A stretch of 64,000 bases of DNA from Nyssa sinensis (taxonomy: Eukaryota > Streptophyta > Magnoliopsida > Cornales > Nyssaceae), in the NCBI GenBank assembly GCA_008638375.1, contig CM018041.1:11028846-11092845 (forward strand), read 5' to 3'. The position numbers were made by a program, and so were the translations under genes. The notes under the pieces were generated by a model. It saw only the letters and a program-made list of their open reading frames with translations. It had not been told where the DNA came from and made no database searches. This document shows positions 10,946 to 22,465 of the stretch, one piece after another (within the stretch, counting starts at the first letter, position 1; each line of letters starts with the position of its first letter).

Positions 10946-13900
10946 TGTCACGACCCAGAACCCACCCTATGCGGATTAGGGGTCCGTGACCCGGGTCTGC
11001 AGCCCGTGGGCCGTTCCCCGTCCAAAAGGATCTGAAATGCTGGGTAAGTTTTAACAAAAGCATTTCTTAATCATTAAAATATCTAGTAGCACAGTTAGTT
11101 CACCATTTGATGCATGTCCAAAAAATTATAAGTGTTAAATACAGATCCTTCAAAAACAAAACCAACAAACAGGACCGTGGTGACATGGGAGTATTAAGAC
11201 CTGACAATATTTAACTTAATACAAAACTCGCCCAAACAGCTACCAGTAACTAGCAGCGTCTAAATCCCTGGAGCGCCTGAGGGTTCCCCGATTTCTTGTT
11301 GTCCTGAAAAATTTAAGGGGAAGGAGGAGTGAGCTAATAGCCCAATAAGTAATTTCCTGGCTTTAATGTGGGTTCGGGTTTGTCCGATGAAATGATAGAT
11401 CAAAGAATAACAGATAGCCAATATGGGCAATAATGAAGGCGTAGCCAGTCACCAAAAATGTGCAAGGTATCGACCCGAGGGTCCAAAAGGCATATCCCAC
11501 AATATAACACAAGAGTCAATAACAAAGCCAAATGAAATTGGGATCTGGCCTATCATGATGGATTGCTGCCACAACAATACATTAGCTAATCAAAGATATA
11601 CCATGCTTGCAACAATATGATCATTTCACAGGGTATAAAAAAATATGATCATACAATGGAAACAATAATAAGTCAATATCGAGTTCAAGTAACCCAGATA
11701 TACGTGAATTACCCGGGGCCCGGCATACCCCACTAAAACGCATGCTCAGATCCGCCACGGTTCCTCGGGCTCTCTGAAAAGCGTTAGAGCTCTTTTCAAT
11801 ATAGGTCCCGTAGGACACAACAGACCCTAATGGGTCTTTTCCCCCACGCAATCTGTGAATAGATGGGTCATTGTGACTGAGCACAACCCCGAGTACACAC
11901 CAAATATCATGACCAACAAAATCCCATACAAGATGTACTATCGTACCAAACATTTGATATCACAAACAACAAAACACGAAGTGTATGGAATCAGTAGAAT
12001 GTATCTCAAGACTAGGTCATGGTACGATAGTGTAATAATATTCAAATATCAATGATCAATCTCAAAGTGATGTAAGCAAGCAAGTCAAATCCAAAATCAA
12101 GTAAACTGATATCTACAAGTCGATTGGCTCAAATCAAATGCATCAGGTAGTAATGGAGTACAAATTGGCAGCATATGAACAATAACGTGACTGGCTGGGA
12201 ATAACCCATATTAAAGCGTCAGAATTACTTACTTCAAAAATGATTCTCAGTAGTTCAACTAATTAAAGTCTCCTTCCCCTTCTCTTTTGACGTGCCTGTC
12301 AATTGAAAATAACTCAGTCTATAACTGTAATCGAACCATACTCGATATTCAAATTTGCTAATCTTGGCTATCGGTATCTCTATTACTGATTTAGATGTCG
12401 TCATTGTATTCGGAACGTCGAATAAAATAAGTTTAGGCTTTTACAGATCTTAAATCGGACGTCCTGGATTAAAAAGGGCAAAACCGTCTTTTGTACTTTA
12501 TAGGTACTTTTATTCCCGGAACCTCTTTTTATAATTTTGACCTCACCGTTGGATTCAGTGGGTCCGAGATAGTAAGAATACCCATATAACTTGCCTTGTC
12601 AGGACACAGGGGTATTTTGGTCATTTTAAGACTTGTTCTCATTGTATTTTAATGTTCGGAGTCCCGTCTCGTAAAACGGGTCCCACCATTAGATCCGGAA
12701 TGCCCGAGATAATAAAGTTTGACTATTCATTCGCCCCGTTCGGACTTCATTTGACTTATTTGTGACTCAGGGGTAAAATGGTAATTTTACCTATTTAATA
12801 AATTATTTAAATAATTTATTTTATTATTTTATTATTTTCCAGGGGTGTTTTTGAAATAATTCTCCAAAGTCTGGGTCAGATTTGGAATAGGGTGAATAGT
12901 TGGGGTCAAACTGTAAATATCAGAAGTTTTGGTTTATTCATTTTAATTAAAACATTGGACCAGAGGGTTCACCTAATGAAACCCTAGACCGGTCCCAGAC
13001 CACACCGAACCAACCGGTTCAGTCCTCTCCAGAGAACCGGTTTAATGGGTCATGCTGACGTCATGATGACGTCAGCCCTAATTTAATATTTTTAAAACTC
13101 TTTAATGAAACGGCGTAGTTTCATCGCCTGTTGGATCCGGTCGGGTCCCGACCCGACCCAGACCCGGATCCGGTCCCATCTTGACCCGACATGCCCCCCG
13201 CTTTTCCGGTGGTCTTCTCCGGTCACCCCTGTCAATTCCGGTCACCGGAATCTCGGTCAACCCACCATTTTACATCATTTTGAAGCCCAAAATTTACGGT
13301 TTTTGTGCCAAAACACTTCTAGAATCTCAAGCATTGTTTTTAAACTAGATTGGGTTTGCTTGGACACGGTTTTCCGACGCCCATTGTCGGTTTTCCGGCG
13401 TTGCACCGGCGAAGGATAATCGGCCATAAAATGGCCGTTTCTCGACCGTTTTGAGTGATTCAAATTCCGTTGGGTTCCTAGTGAACTTGGCTACCCATTT
13501 TAAGTCCTAAAATCGCGATCAAATGGACCTACTAAAATCTGCCATCGTTGACCGAAGCTAAGTTTTCTAGTTTTTTGGTTTTCCTTCACGTTTTTGTTTC
13601 ATATTTTGATCTAATATGTATTCTACAAAGATATACAATAACATACTAGAAAACGAACGCATCAAGGATAGATTGATTACCTGTTGAAGATTTCGGTTCT
13701 TCCAAAACTTTTCTTTCTCTCTCTACTAGCTTTCTCTCTCTAATTCTTCTTCAACCGTGCCTAAAATCAGTGGCTTGGCCACCTGGATATGGAGACTGTC
13801 ACACACTCTCTCTCTGATTTCCTCACTCCCACACACAAGAGATGTATATACACTTTCATATAAAATATATATTTATATTTCTTTGCCCCATCCACACTCA

Positions 13901-14208
13901 ACAAAGCATGGCTGACCATGCCCTCCTCCATGATTTTTTGATTTCTCCCATACCCCTCTCCATACCTATAGGTATAGGTTAGGTGGAGTAGGTTTTGATA
14001 TTTTTATTTTATATACAATATATATATATATAAATATATCCTATATTATAATAATGTATAAATACATAATATACATCCATTTAATACACATGTATTTGTA
14101 TTTTGATATTCATAAAATATAGGATCAAACAGCTCCAAGTACAATTGATATAGTGTTGCCCGACCCGACTGCCTCGATATTCGTGCCATTTTGGGTCGGG
14201 GTATTACA
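10946..14208 (+). mobile_element. Solo LTR, 3.26 kb, flanked by TSD TAATA
   Basis: Begins TGTCACGACCCAGAACCC and ends GGTCGGGGTATTACA, the TGT...ACA pattern of plant LTRs. The flanks are a perfect 5-bp direct repeat, TAATA at 10941-10945 and at 14209-14213. No PBS, gag or pol is seen inside and no second LTR nearby, so a solo LTR left by LTR-LTR recombination is the simplest reading. Its length and the TGTCACGACCC start suggest a large Ty3/Gypsy family (Tekay/Del- or Tat-like), but that is by style only. GC content is higher than in the surroundings, with CCCGACCCGACCC-rich stretches near 13140-13190. Confidence 0.85.
13056..13074. promoter_or_regulatory. Paired TGACGTCA (as-1-like / bZIP) motifs inside the solo LTR
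   Basis: Two perfect palindromes TGACGTCA start 11 bp apart (13056-13063 and 13067-13074). TGACG pairs form as-1-type elements bound by TGA bZIP factors and respond to salicylate, auxin and stress; canonical spacing is close to this. Function here is inference. Confidence 0.5.
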
Positions 14209-14736
14209 TAATAAAGTAAAAAAGTATATTAATATTTAAAAATGCATCATTTAAAATTGTTTCTTTTATCACTTTAAGCCTCCAGTTATCTAAAGTCGAT
14301 CGTGTTTAAATCCTAAATCAAGTGAAGAATCACATCCCAAACCAAAGAAAGGTAAAGCTATGATGTTAAACGATTTGGAGAAAATCTACATCTAAATTAT
14401 AAAATTCAAAGTCCTCTCCCTAATATTTTGAATAGAACTCGTCGATATCACACAGCTTGATCCACATCTGCTCATTTAGTAATAACAAAAACTTTGTATT
14501 TATTCAAAAAAGTTATCAAATAATATATTAAAATTATATTTTTTTACATCATTTTAAAATTTTATATGAAATTAATGAAATGTTGTTACAGATTTATAAT
14601 TTTACTTTTTAAAAATTCGTTTAAGAGGAATAGCATTATTTATTGCAAGAAATTATTTTATGAGATGTAACGATTTTCATGATTTCAATATCTTATAAAA
14701 TTTAAATGAAACTTACTGTACTGTTTCTAGTGGGAT

Positions 14737-14880
14737 ACATGAGTATCTTACAATACTTATGTCCCACATCGGTTGAGAAGTGAAACTTTTCTTAGTATAT
14801 TAGTACGCACCTTATTGGACTTTGTAAAATTGTATAGAGTAATAAGGTAACTCTTGTGCACACAATACCATGGGAACCCT
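14737..14880 (+). other. TRIM-LTR-like fragment with TCCCACATCGG
   Basis: ATGTCCCACATCGGTTGAGAAG at about 14759-14780 is the kind of sequence found at the start of many small plant LTRs. A TATA-like TATATT follows 24 bp later. No mate LTR, PBS or snRNA body was recognised. Confidence 0.3.
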
Positions 14881-14927
14881 AGTTTGAAACCAATTAATTG
14901 GGCGCATTTTGCCACTTTATTTTCTTA

Positions 14928-15510
14928 CCCATACGTGATTTGGCACAACATTTTTTTGCCCGAAACCAGTTAACCAGGCGCATTTTGCCACTTTATATTC
15001 TTATCCATACGTGATTTGGCGCCACTTTATATTCTTATCCATACATGATTTGGCGCCACTTTATTCTTATCACGATAATTAAATGGACGCATTTTGCCAC
15101 TTTATTTTCTTATCCATATGTGATTTGGCGCCACTTTATTCTTATCACGTCAATTAACCGGACGCATTTTGCCACTTTATTTTCTTACCCATACGTGATT
15201 TGGCGCCACTTTATTCTTACCCATACGTGATTTGGAACCACTTTATTTTTTACCCATACATGATTTGACACCACTTTATTTTGCGCTGCATTTCTCTTTT
15301 GTTCGATATTTGTTCCATTTTAAGCCACTTTATTTTTTTACCCATACATTATTTGGCTCTACTTTATTTTCTTACCCATATGTGATTTGGGCATCAAATC
15401 TGCGCTGCCATTTCTCTTCTGTTCGATATTTGTTCCATTTTGAGAAAGTATTTTTCTTACTGTGTGGTTTGCTTAGCGCTCCATTGCTTACCCACAAGTG
15501 ATTTGGGCAT
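14928..15510. repeat. Minisatellite built on CCATACGTGATTTGG
   Basis: About ten copies of (C)CCATAC(G/A)TGATTTGG, at about 14931, 15006, 15038, 15112, 15190, 15221, 15252, 15342, 15377 and 15491. Spacings are about 32 or 75 bp in most of the array and irregular to the right. The filler repeats GGCGCCACTTTATTCTTA and GGACGCATTTTGCCACTTTATT. Confidence 0.85.
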
Positions 15511-15870
15511 CAAATTTGCGCTATGTCTGCTTGAGTTCATTGTTCAACACACCAAAAAGTCATTTCTCTTCTGTTCGATATTTGTTCCGTTTTGAGAAAG
15601 TATTTCTCTTACTGTATAGTTTCTCTTTATTTGATTTGCTTAGCCATCCATTGCTGCGTCAGTTCCACCATTTCCATTGTCTCAAATCTACGCTTCGCCT
15701 ACTTGGGTTCATTTTTCAACACACCAAAAAATCATTTCTACCTGCTTGGGTTCATTGTTCGACACATCAAAAAGCCATTTCTCTTCTATTCGATATTTAT
15801 TCCTTTTTGTGAGAGTATTTCTCTTATTGTGTAGTTTCTATTTTCTTGGTTTGCTTAGAGCTTCATTGCT
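15400..15870. repeat. Second tandem array, CATTTCTCTTCTGTTCGATATTTGTTCC units
   Basis: Copies of TTTCTCTTCTRTTCGATATTTRTTCC begin at about 15410, 15563 and 15778, interspersed with repeats of GGGTTCATTGTTCAACACACC at about 15534, 15705 and 15748. The array interleaves with the end of the preceding minisatellite. Open frames across it reflect repetition, not a supported gene. Confidence 0.75.
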
Positions 15871-15879
15871 GCATTAGTT

Positions 15880-17826
15880 CTACCATTTTCATTGTATACA
15901 CTTGTTCCATTGCAGTCTCTGTTTAGTTATTTCTCAAACCATAAAATGTAAAGAAGTGTTCATTCAATCTATATATCGCGAGTGTATACTTGTACGGATT
16001 TTGACTATTGTATCCTAGAGGGTGGAGCGCTGCGAACCTGCTACACCAAGGTTCAACCTCCGAGGGGCAAAATCACTCTTAAGAGCAGTGTTCTTACACG
16101 CCTCAGCTACTATGTTTTCTTTCTACATTTTCTTTTCACACATTCTGGTTTGTGGTTAAGAGTTTGATAATATGTTCTTGCCTTTAAATTACTTCATACC
16201 AACCCTAAAATCTTTCAAGAATTACAATAATTTCAATTATAGATAAGGTTGTAAAATGAATCAAGTTAAATTGAGTAACAGATTGTTTAAATTTAACTCG
16301 TTAAAATAAATGAGTTTAAATTATATTCATACTCATTTAATTAATTTTTCAATTAATCTTGAATGAACCTTTAATCGAATTAATCATGAATTGAACTTGA
16401 ATAGTTTAATTTTTTTATTATAGAATATTATATTAGTTTTGACTTAATGAGTGAAGGTCTCGAGGTGAAGTTAATAAATTTACAAACTTAAAAATATGTT
16501 CAAAATTAAATTATTAATTTTATGAATATTTCAAACAAATTTATAATGGAGTGAATTACAAGTGGGAGCTCTAAGTTCTTTTTACCGTCATAATTATAGA
16601 AACCGTTATGATGGAGTCAATGATAATAAATAAGGCGCGAGGGACCGTTGCCTTGGATGACCAGACAACCTTACCTTTGTTCGTAACTGGAACAGTTGGG
16701 CGAGTCAAAGTCGTTACGTTCGTTAGAGACCATATGTTAGTTCGTCAAACAAATGCGCGGTCAGTAAAATATAGCTGATTCTGTGGACGCTTCTCTCTCT
16801 CTCTCTCTCTCTCTATATGGTGGGTAGCTGCCACTTGTCATTTTTATTTTGACTGGATTTGTGGATTCCAAAATGAATAGGGTTAGAGTTGAGGTTGAAA
16901 ATAAACAGATACTCCAGAATCTTGATTGCAATAATTGGGAGAACTTGACCTCTTGATCAAATGATTTGGATCTTTGCTTACCTTTGCGGTTAGGTGGGGA
17001 GAGTGATGGAATGTGAAAAAAAAAGAAAAAATTTATAAAATATATATATATATATAGCATGAGTCGTTTAAAACATCTTGACATTCATAAATTGAAATCA
17101 TACGGAAATAAAATATAAATTAAATAAATTCTAAATTTCTTGTAATTTTTTGAGTAATTTTTTATCCATAACCAAATGGATTATATTTTCTTTTCACTGT
17201 TCTTTCTTTTACTTTAGTTTCTAGTATTTTTACTTTTTAACATTTTTTCCTCTTAACCAAACAGTGCCTAAAGAAATATCTACACAAAATTTCATTTAAA
17301 TTCTACATTAGAAAAAAGAAAAATGAAATAACATATGTTGTGTCTTAAATTTCGAAAAAGAATATATTTTTGATGATTTTAGAAATTTAGTTTTAATTAA
17401 ATTATGTGGATATTGGGAAACATTTTTAGGTTATTTGAGATTAGAATACACAAATTAGATGGTTATATTTCATCAAATCAAGTTTGATATGACTCCATCA
17501 TATACAGAATTTGTCTCATAATTAATAATAAAAACAAGAAGAAAAAAGAGTCCAGTTTGTCTTCAATTTATCTCTCGAACTATTTTCTATAAACGAAATA
17601 AATATTCAATACTAACTTTTTTATAATTACACATGCGTACATATTACAAGTTTGCTATTGACAATTTGTCACTCGAAAACTTCATAAGATCTTTGCATAT
17701 GCAATAAAATTATTCAATTGTTGAAAAATTGGTCAAATTAAGCATACTAATTCCTTTTTTCGCATTCAATAATCTTATAGTCAATTATTCATGGATATTA
17801 AGAAAAAAAGTTCCTTATTCCAATAT

Positions 17827-17869
<43 letters not shown>

Positions 17870-18664
17870 AATTGACTCATAATGAGAAATCTGGATAAGT
17901 TTTACCATTAAGCCAACAAAATAATCTCTTTCGCTTCACTTGTAAAGAAAGTTTCAAAGTTTATTTGTATAATATAATTTAAATTAGAAGTTTAAAGCAA
18001 ATAAAAGTTTAACTGGAAAAGAAGGGCTTTCGTATATATAACATAATATAAACTAGAAGTTTAAGTTCAATAAAAGTATTACTAAAAAAGGAAAGCCTTT
18101 TGTGTATAAAGTATATCTAAATTAGAAATTTAAGAATAATAAAAATTTAATTTTACAAAAAGATGTGAATACTTATTTTATATTACTTAATTTATATTTT
18201 TGTAAATTTCATTGCAAAAGTATTTTTACTTACGTAAGAATTCTATTATTAGAGTTTTATTCAATATTTATATATCTTATATTAAAGGAGTGTTATTATT
18301 TTAAATTGAAAACATATATGTTTTTATATATTTATTAGAGTTTTACTTATATTTAAATTACTCAAAACTCTTAAATTATAAATCATATTTTTTATTAAAA
18401 TTTGTTCTTGTTGCATCTCAAAAAAAAAAATAATATTCAGAATTATCACTTTAAACCTTAAATTATCTTAAACCGACACTGTAAGAAACTATAATCAATT
18501 TCTAAATTATTATTTTCTAGTTCTCTCATCCCATTCAAAATATCTTAGGGAGATATTGAGTTACTTAAACTAATCCTTCTTTTAGTATGTTGATCCAGCT
18601 TGCTGAAATAAAGTCTAACTTGTGATAATTTGATAATGATTTATACAAGTTTTTCAAGTTACAA

Positions 18665-18724
<60 letters not shown>

Positions 18725-19206
18725 GCTCAAACTAGTACTTCTTTTCATACGTTGATCCAGCTAGCTGTAATAAAGTCTAAGTTGAGATAATTTGATAATG
18801 ATTTATGTAAGTTATTCAACAAATAAAGAAACAAACTAAAGAAATGATCTGATCATGCAGAAAATAATGAAATTTTAAATGAGGACAATGATAACATTAT
18901 TTTAGAAATATTCTAGAATAGGAAAAACAATAGGTATCGTGATGACTATATTTTTTTCAAGAAAAAAGAAACTGAGAGTCAAACGAATGTTAAAGCAAGA
19001 ATTATTGGCTTACAATTCATCCATAATAATTAATAATCTTAAGAGATTTAAAAATTAGTAATTATTTAGTTTATTTTTATTTTTTTATTGATGAAAAATT
19101 TTCTCACAAAATAGAAGCTTTCCAACATAAAATTAATGGTTAACTTTACTAATAATTTTTATATTTAATATATATATATATATAGCATACATGTATGTTT
19201 TTTTAT
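15880..19206. other. Intergenic AT-rich DNA with simple repeats
   Basis: No gene recognised. It holds (CT)n at about 16792-16814, a (CA)n tract at about 17841-17869, and a second copy of the repeat seen at 10505-10925 (about 17930-18330). Around a (TA)n(GA)n tract at 18666-18722 there is a tandem duplication of about 170 bp (TTGATCCAGCT... at about 18590 and 18750). Confidence 0.5.
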
Positions 19207-19712
19207 AGGTAAATTATATTAACCTCCCCTGAAATTTATGACAATTACATTAACTTCTCTTGAAGTTTCTAAAATTATATATTGACTTTCAATATTCTAT
19301 ACAATATTATACAAATACGATCATTCAGTCAATTTTTTTCTTCAAAATGACAAAACTATTCCTTTCATATTTTTTTTTTTTCAATTTTTTAAATCTTGAC
19401 TAAATTTTTTTCATTTTTCAAATAAATATTGATAAAAACCTTAAATTTATTTTTATATAAAATAAAAATAAGTTATTTATCTTAAATTTATTTTTTAAAT
19501 AAAAAATATTTAAATTAAATTGGTCAAAATTGAAAAAATAAAAAAATAAAATAAGTAGTTTCGTCATTTTGAAAGAAAAAAAATTGATAGGAGAGAAGTA
19601 TCTATATATTATTTTATAAAGTGTGAGATGTCAATATAATTTCATAAACCTCAGAGGAGATTAGTGTAATTGTCATAAATTTCAGGAGAGGGAGGTTAGT
19701 GTAATTTATCTC
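19207..19712. mobile_element. Foldback/MULE-like MITE, about 506 bp
   Basis: The left end AGGTAAATTATATTAACCTC and right end GAGGTTAGTGTAATTTATC are long imperfect inverted repeats that continue inward (TATGACAATTACATTAA against TTAGTGTAATTGTCATAAA). The T-rich flanks make the target duplication ambiguous. The ends belong to the same family as those at 60652, 62334 and 62350. No coding capacity. Confidence 0.6.
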
Positions 19713-20493
19713 TTTTTTATTCTAATAATTTATTAATTGTTATGTAATAAAATTACTAATTATTCGTTATGATACAAAGTTAAATTTTTAAAAATTTGTT
19801 ATTGACATTAATTTATTAATTAATTATTACAGAGTCAATTATATATTTTTCAATGTACATATTAGTTCTAAACATGAAAATTTAGTTCTAGGTTAAAAAT
19901 TTATAATTATTTAGAGTAGCTATAGATGGTCTAAGTTCAAAAGGAATAGTCAAATTAATAAAATATTATTGTATAATGGTAAAGACCAACGAAATGTTCA
20001 AGTTTTGAATGTGCAAATCATATACATATACGTATACATATACAATATAAGAGTTGACCAAATATACATTAAAAAAATGAAGTTAACACTTCTAATGGAA
20101 CTGCTTTCTTTCAAACCCGTTCTCACACAATAATGACTAGGGATGCAAAGGTAGTGTATGCTTAAATTATTTCCAATGTAAAATATTTTTTTTTTTACCG
20201 TCAAAGTCATATTTTCACATCATTACAATATTAAAATACTATATTAATTTTGACATTTTCGCTCCATCGGTACAGTTCAAAAATAATATTAATTTTTGGC
20301 ACAATTATAAGTTATTAATTTTGTTTTTAAAACATATAAAAATGTATTTGTGAGGAAAGTGCGAGTGTCTATTCTCCGTACAGTTAGCATCGTTCGATTT
20401 TTCTACTAGATAATAATCGAGAAAGTCAATCTCCAACTCTCTTATTGTGTGTGTCGGGAGGATCAGGTCATTGAGTAAAGCCAATTTTGTAGA

Positions 20494-20532
<39 letters not shown>

Positions 20533-21433
20533 CCAAATTATTATTCGTCCAGCTCTATACACACACACACATATATATATATATATATTAATCTTCACTA
20601 ATTATTGGATTTTAATATTGTCTGTTTGACTGAATTTTTGTAGATAATTTAAGAATTGGCCATTTCTATTATGTAGCTATGGACCAAAGATTATTCAAAC
20701 ATAAAAAATTCTTTTATTTTTTTAAATGGACCTGGAGATAGGGTTCATTGACATTCGGATCTATGACTAATCGTACTTATTTATGTGTAATTTAATTATT
20801 GACTCTATTACAAGAATTTTTCCTCATATTGGCATAGAAATAAGCCACGAGTTCATATAGTTTTCTTAATTTTTTGTTGATAGAAAGCAAAATTTTAATA
20901 ATTACAGAATCTAGAGAGCTCAATGTATTTTTTTGATTTTTTTTCTTTAATTTATTTTTTCTCTTCAGTTGGTGATTTAATAATTAAGGCAAGAATTATT
21001 TTTTTTCCCTCTTTCATTTTAAGCCCATACATGAATTTGCCCAAAAAAATTAATTAAAAGCTTAAAGATTAAATTGACATTGGAATAAATAATAATGAAG
21101 AAGACGATACGTATACACATGAATATGTAAAATGCATTTTTTTGTTTTGTTATTTTCTCTTGTCCACACAAGAATCTTTAATTTTAATTTCTTTCACCTT
21201 TTTTATTTAGTTAAATTTTTAAATAATGATAATTTTATTGATTTGAACTATATTTATGTCTATTTTTTTTATTATTGTCTTTAGGATTTGTTATTCTTCA
21301 TGGTTGAAAATAAATTAATGAATCTATTTTGAGATCTCTCCTTAATTTTTAGAATAAGGAAGTTTAGAGAAATAGCTAAACATATAAATTTTATTTCTTT
21401 TAAGTATAAAGTATAATATACATATTTAGTATA
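19713..21433. other. Intergenic DNA up to the Tat element
   Basis: No gene recognised. It holds (TA)n tracts at about 20498-20529 and 20570-20588 and a segment (about 20440-20690) repeated on the far side of the Tat element at about 33570-33925. It ends in the target-site copy GTATA at 21429-21433. Confidence 0.5.
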
Positions 21434-22029
21434 TGATGCTGCACTTTTCGACTCGCAATAAGTGTAGGCTCCGTGACCTGTAGAATACTCAGAAAAGGGA
21501 TCAGAGGACTACCGAATTGGCTCCGACGGTAGCCACTCCGATGCTTAAGTAAGTAAACGGAATTGACAAGACTGTATTGAAAGCCAAAGAATGAGCATGA
21601 AAGTAAAGCGTACCATTAGGGTTTGATTTATAGATCGTAGCCTTCCTAAGTTGATTAAGATTCGGAGCCATGATTATAGAGATTTGATCATCGGAGATTG
21701 CAGTTACCTTGTGAAGTATTGTATAGAGATAATCATAGATAGTAGTTTCCTTGTTGAAGACTGTTTCCTTATTCCCTGCTCGGCAACCGCTAAGGCGGTG
21801 AACGAGCTCTGGAGTGTTGGTCTGGAGCCCTGTAATTAACTCCGTGATCCTTATCCGGATATGTATGAGCTCTGGAGGCATATGCTTGGCTACTTCTGAT
21901 CTTTCATCATGTTCTGAATTTTCGAGTGCTCAGCCATTGGCTGAGCGCGAGCTGAGTTAGCCGAGCGTGAGCTGGATTCATAGGCATACGTGTCAAGTGC
22001 CAATTGGTCTGCTCTTTTATGGTATATCA
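21434..22029 (-). repeat. 3' LTR of the Tat element (596 bp)
   Basis: On the minus strand it starts TGATATACCATAAAAGAGCA and ends GTGCAGCATCA. Near identical to 32572-33184 but lacking 17 bp found there (around 32908-32924). Confidence 0.95.
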
Positions 22030-22050
22030 GTTACTCCCCCCCCCCCCCAA
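22030..22050 (-). other. Polypurine tract of the Tat element
   Basis: On the minus strand GGATTTTG is followed by a long G run and AGTAAC directly before the 3' LTR. This is the expected place and composition for the plus-strand primer. Confidence 0.75.
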
Positions 22051-22282
22051 AATCCTAGTTTGATGCTAACAAGTAACTAGGGCTAAGCCTTTTTCGGAGA
22101 GTCATGTATCCTGTCTGTTTGCCTTTCAAGGCGACTGTTGGTGCGTCATTTATTATGCAGCCGGAGATTGGATTTTTTCAAGGCCATCATTATACTGAAT
22201 CGATGGTTGGGTTTCTCGAAGTTATCATTGTTCCGAACCGTCATGGCGTTTGGTCTTGGTGGTTCCTTTCTGATACTGTGCT

Positions 22283-22290
22283 TATAAATA
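22283..22290 (+). promoter_or_regulatory. TATA box of antisense unit 1
   Basis: A perfect TATAAATA (in GCTTATAAATACAGGG) lies about 180 bp upstream of the first ATG (22466) of the antisense gene, on the strand opposite to gag-pol. Its position suits transcription from about 22315. Confidence 0.55.
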
Positions 22291-22465
22291 CAGGGTGAGA
22301 TTTGAAATGACCTTTTCCCCGTCATTTTCACTGTGCTAGAAGATATTGTCCGCCATTGTTGGTTTGTGCGACTTCGAAGAACACTAGTTTTCTGAGGCTC
22401 TGGTCTAGAACAGGTTCGACCGATCTTCCTCTTCTTTTGCTTCTTCCTCTTTAAGTCCGAGAGTA

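Noticed and set aside
11621..11953. A 110-codon minus-strand frame inside the solo LTR.
   Set aside because: It lies in an LTR, has no domain, and such GC-richer LTRs give chance frames on both strands.
13105..13419. A 104-codon frame rich in Arg/Pro in the solo LTR.
   Set aside because: Built from repeated CCCGACCC-type sequence; no family resemblance.
14761..14803. A plant snRNA-type promoter (GTCCCACATCGG and TATATT 24 bp apart, the Pol III spacing of U6/U3).
   Set aside because: No U6, U3 or other snRNA body follows, and TCCCACATCGG also occurs at the start of many small plant LTRs, which fits the repeat-rich context better.
14928..15510. A CRISPR-like array, because of a regularly repeated 15-bp motif.
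   Set aside because: Plant nuclear context, variable spacing, and related rather than unique spacers; it is a minisatellite.
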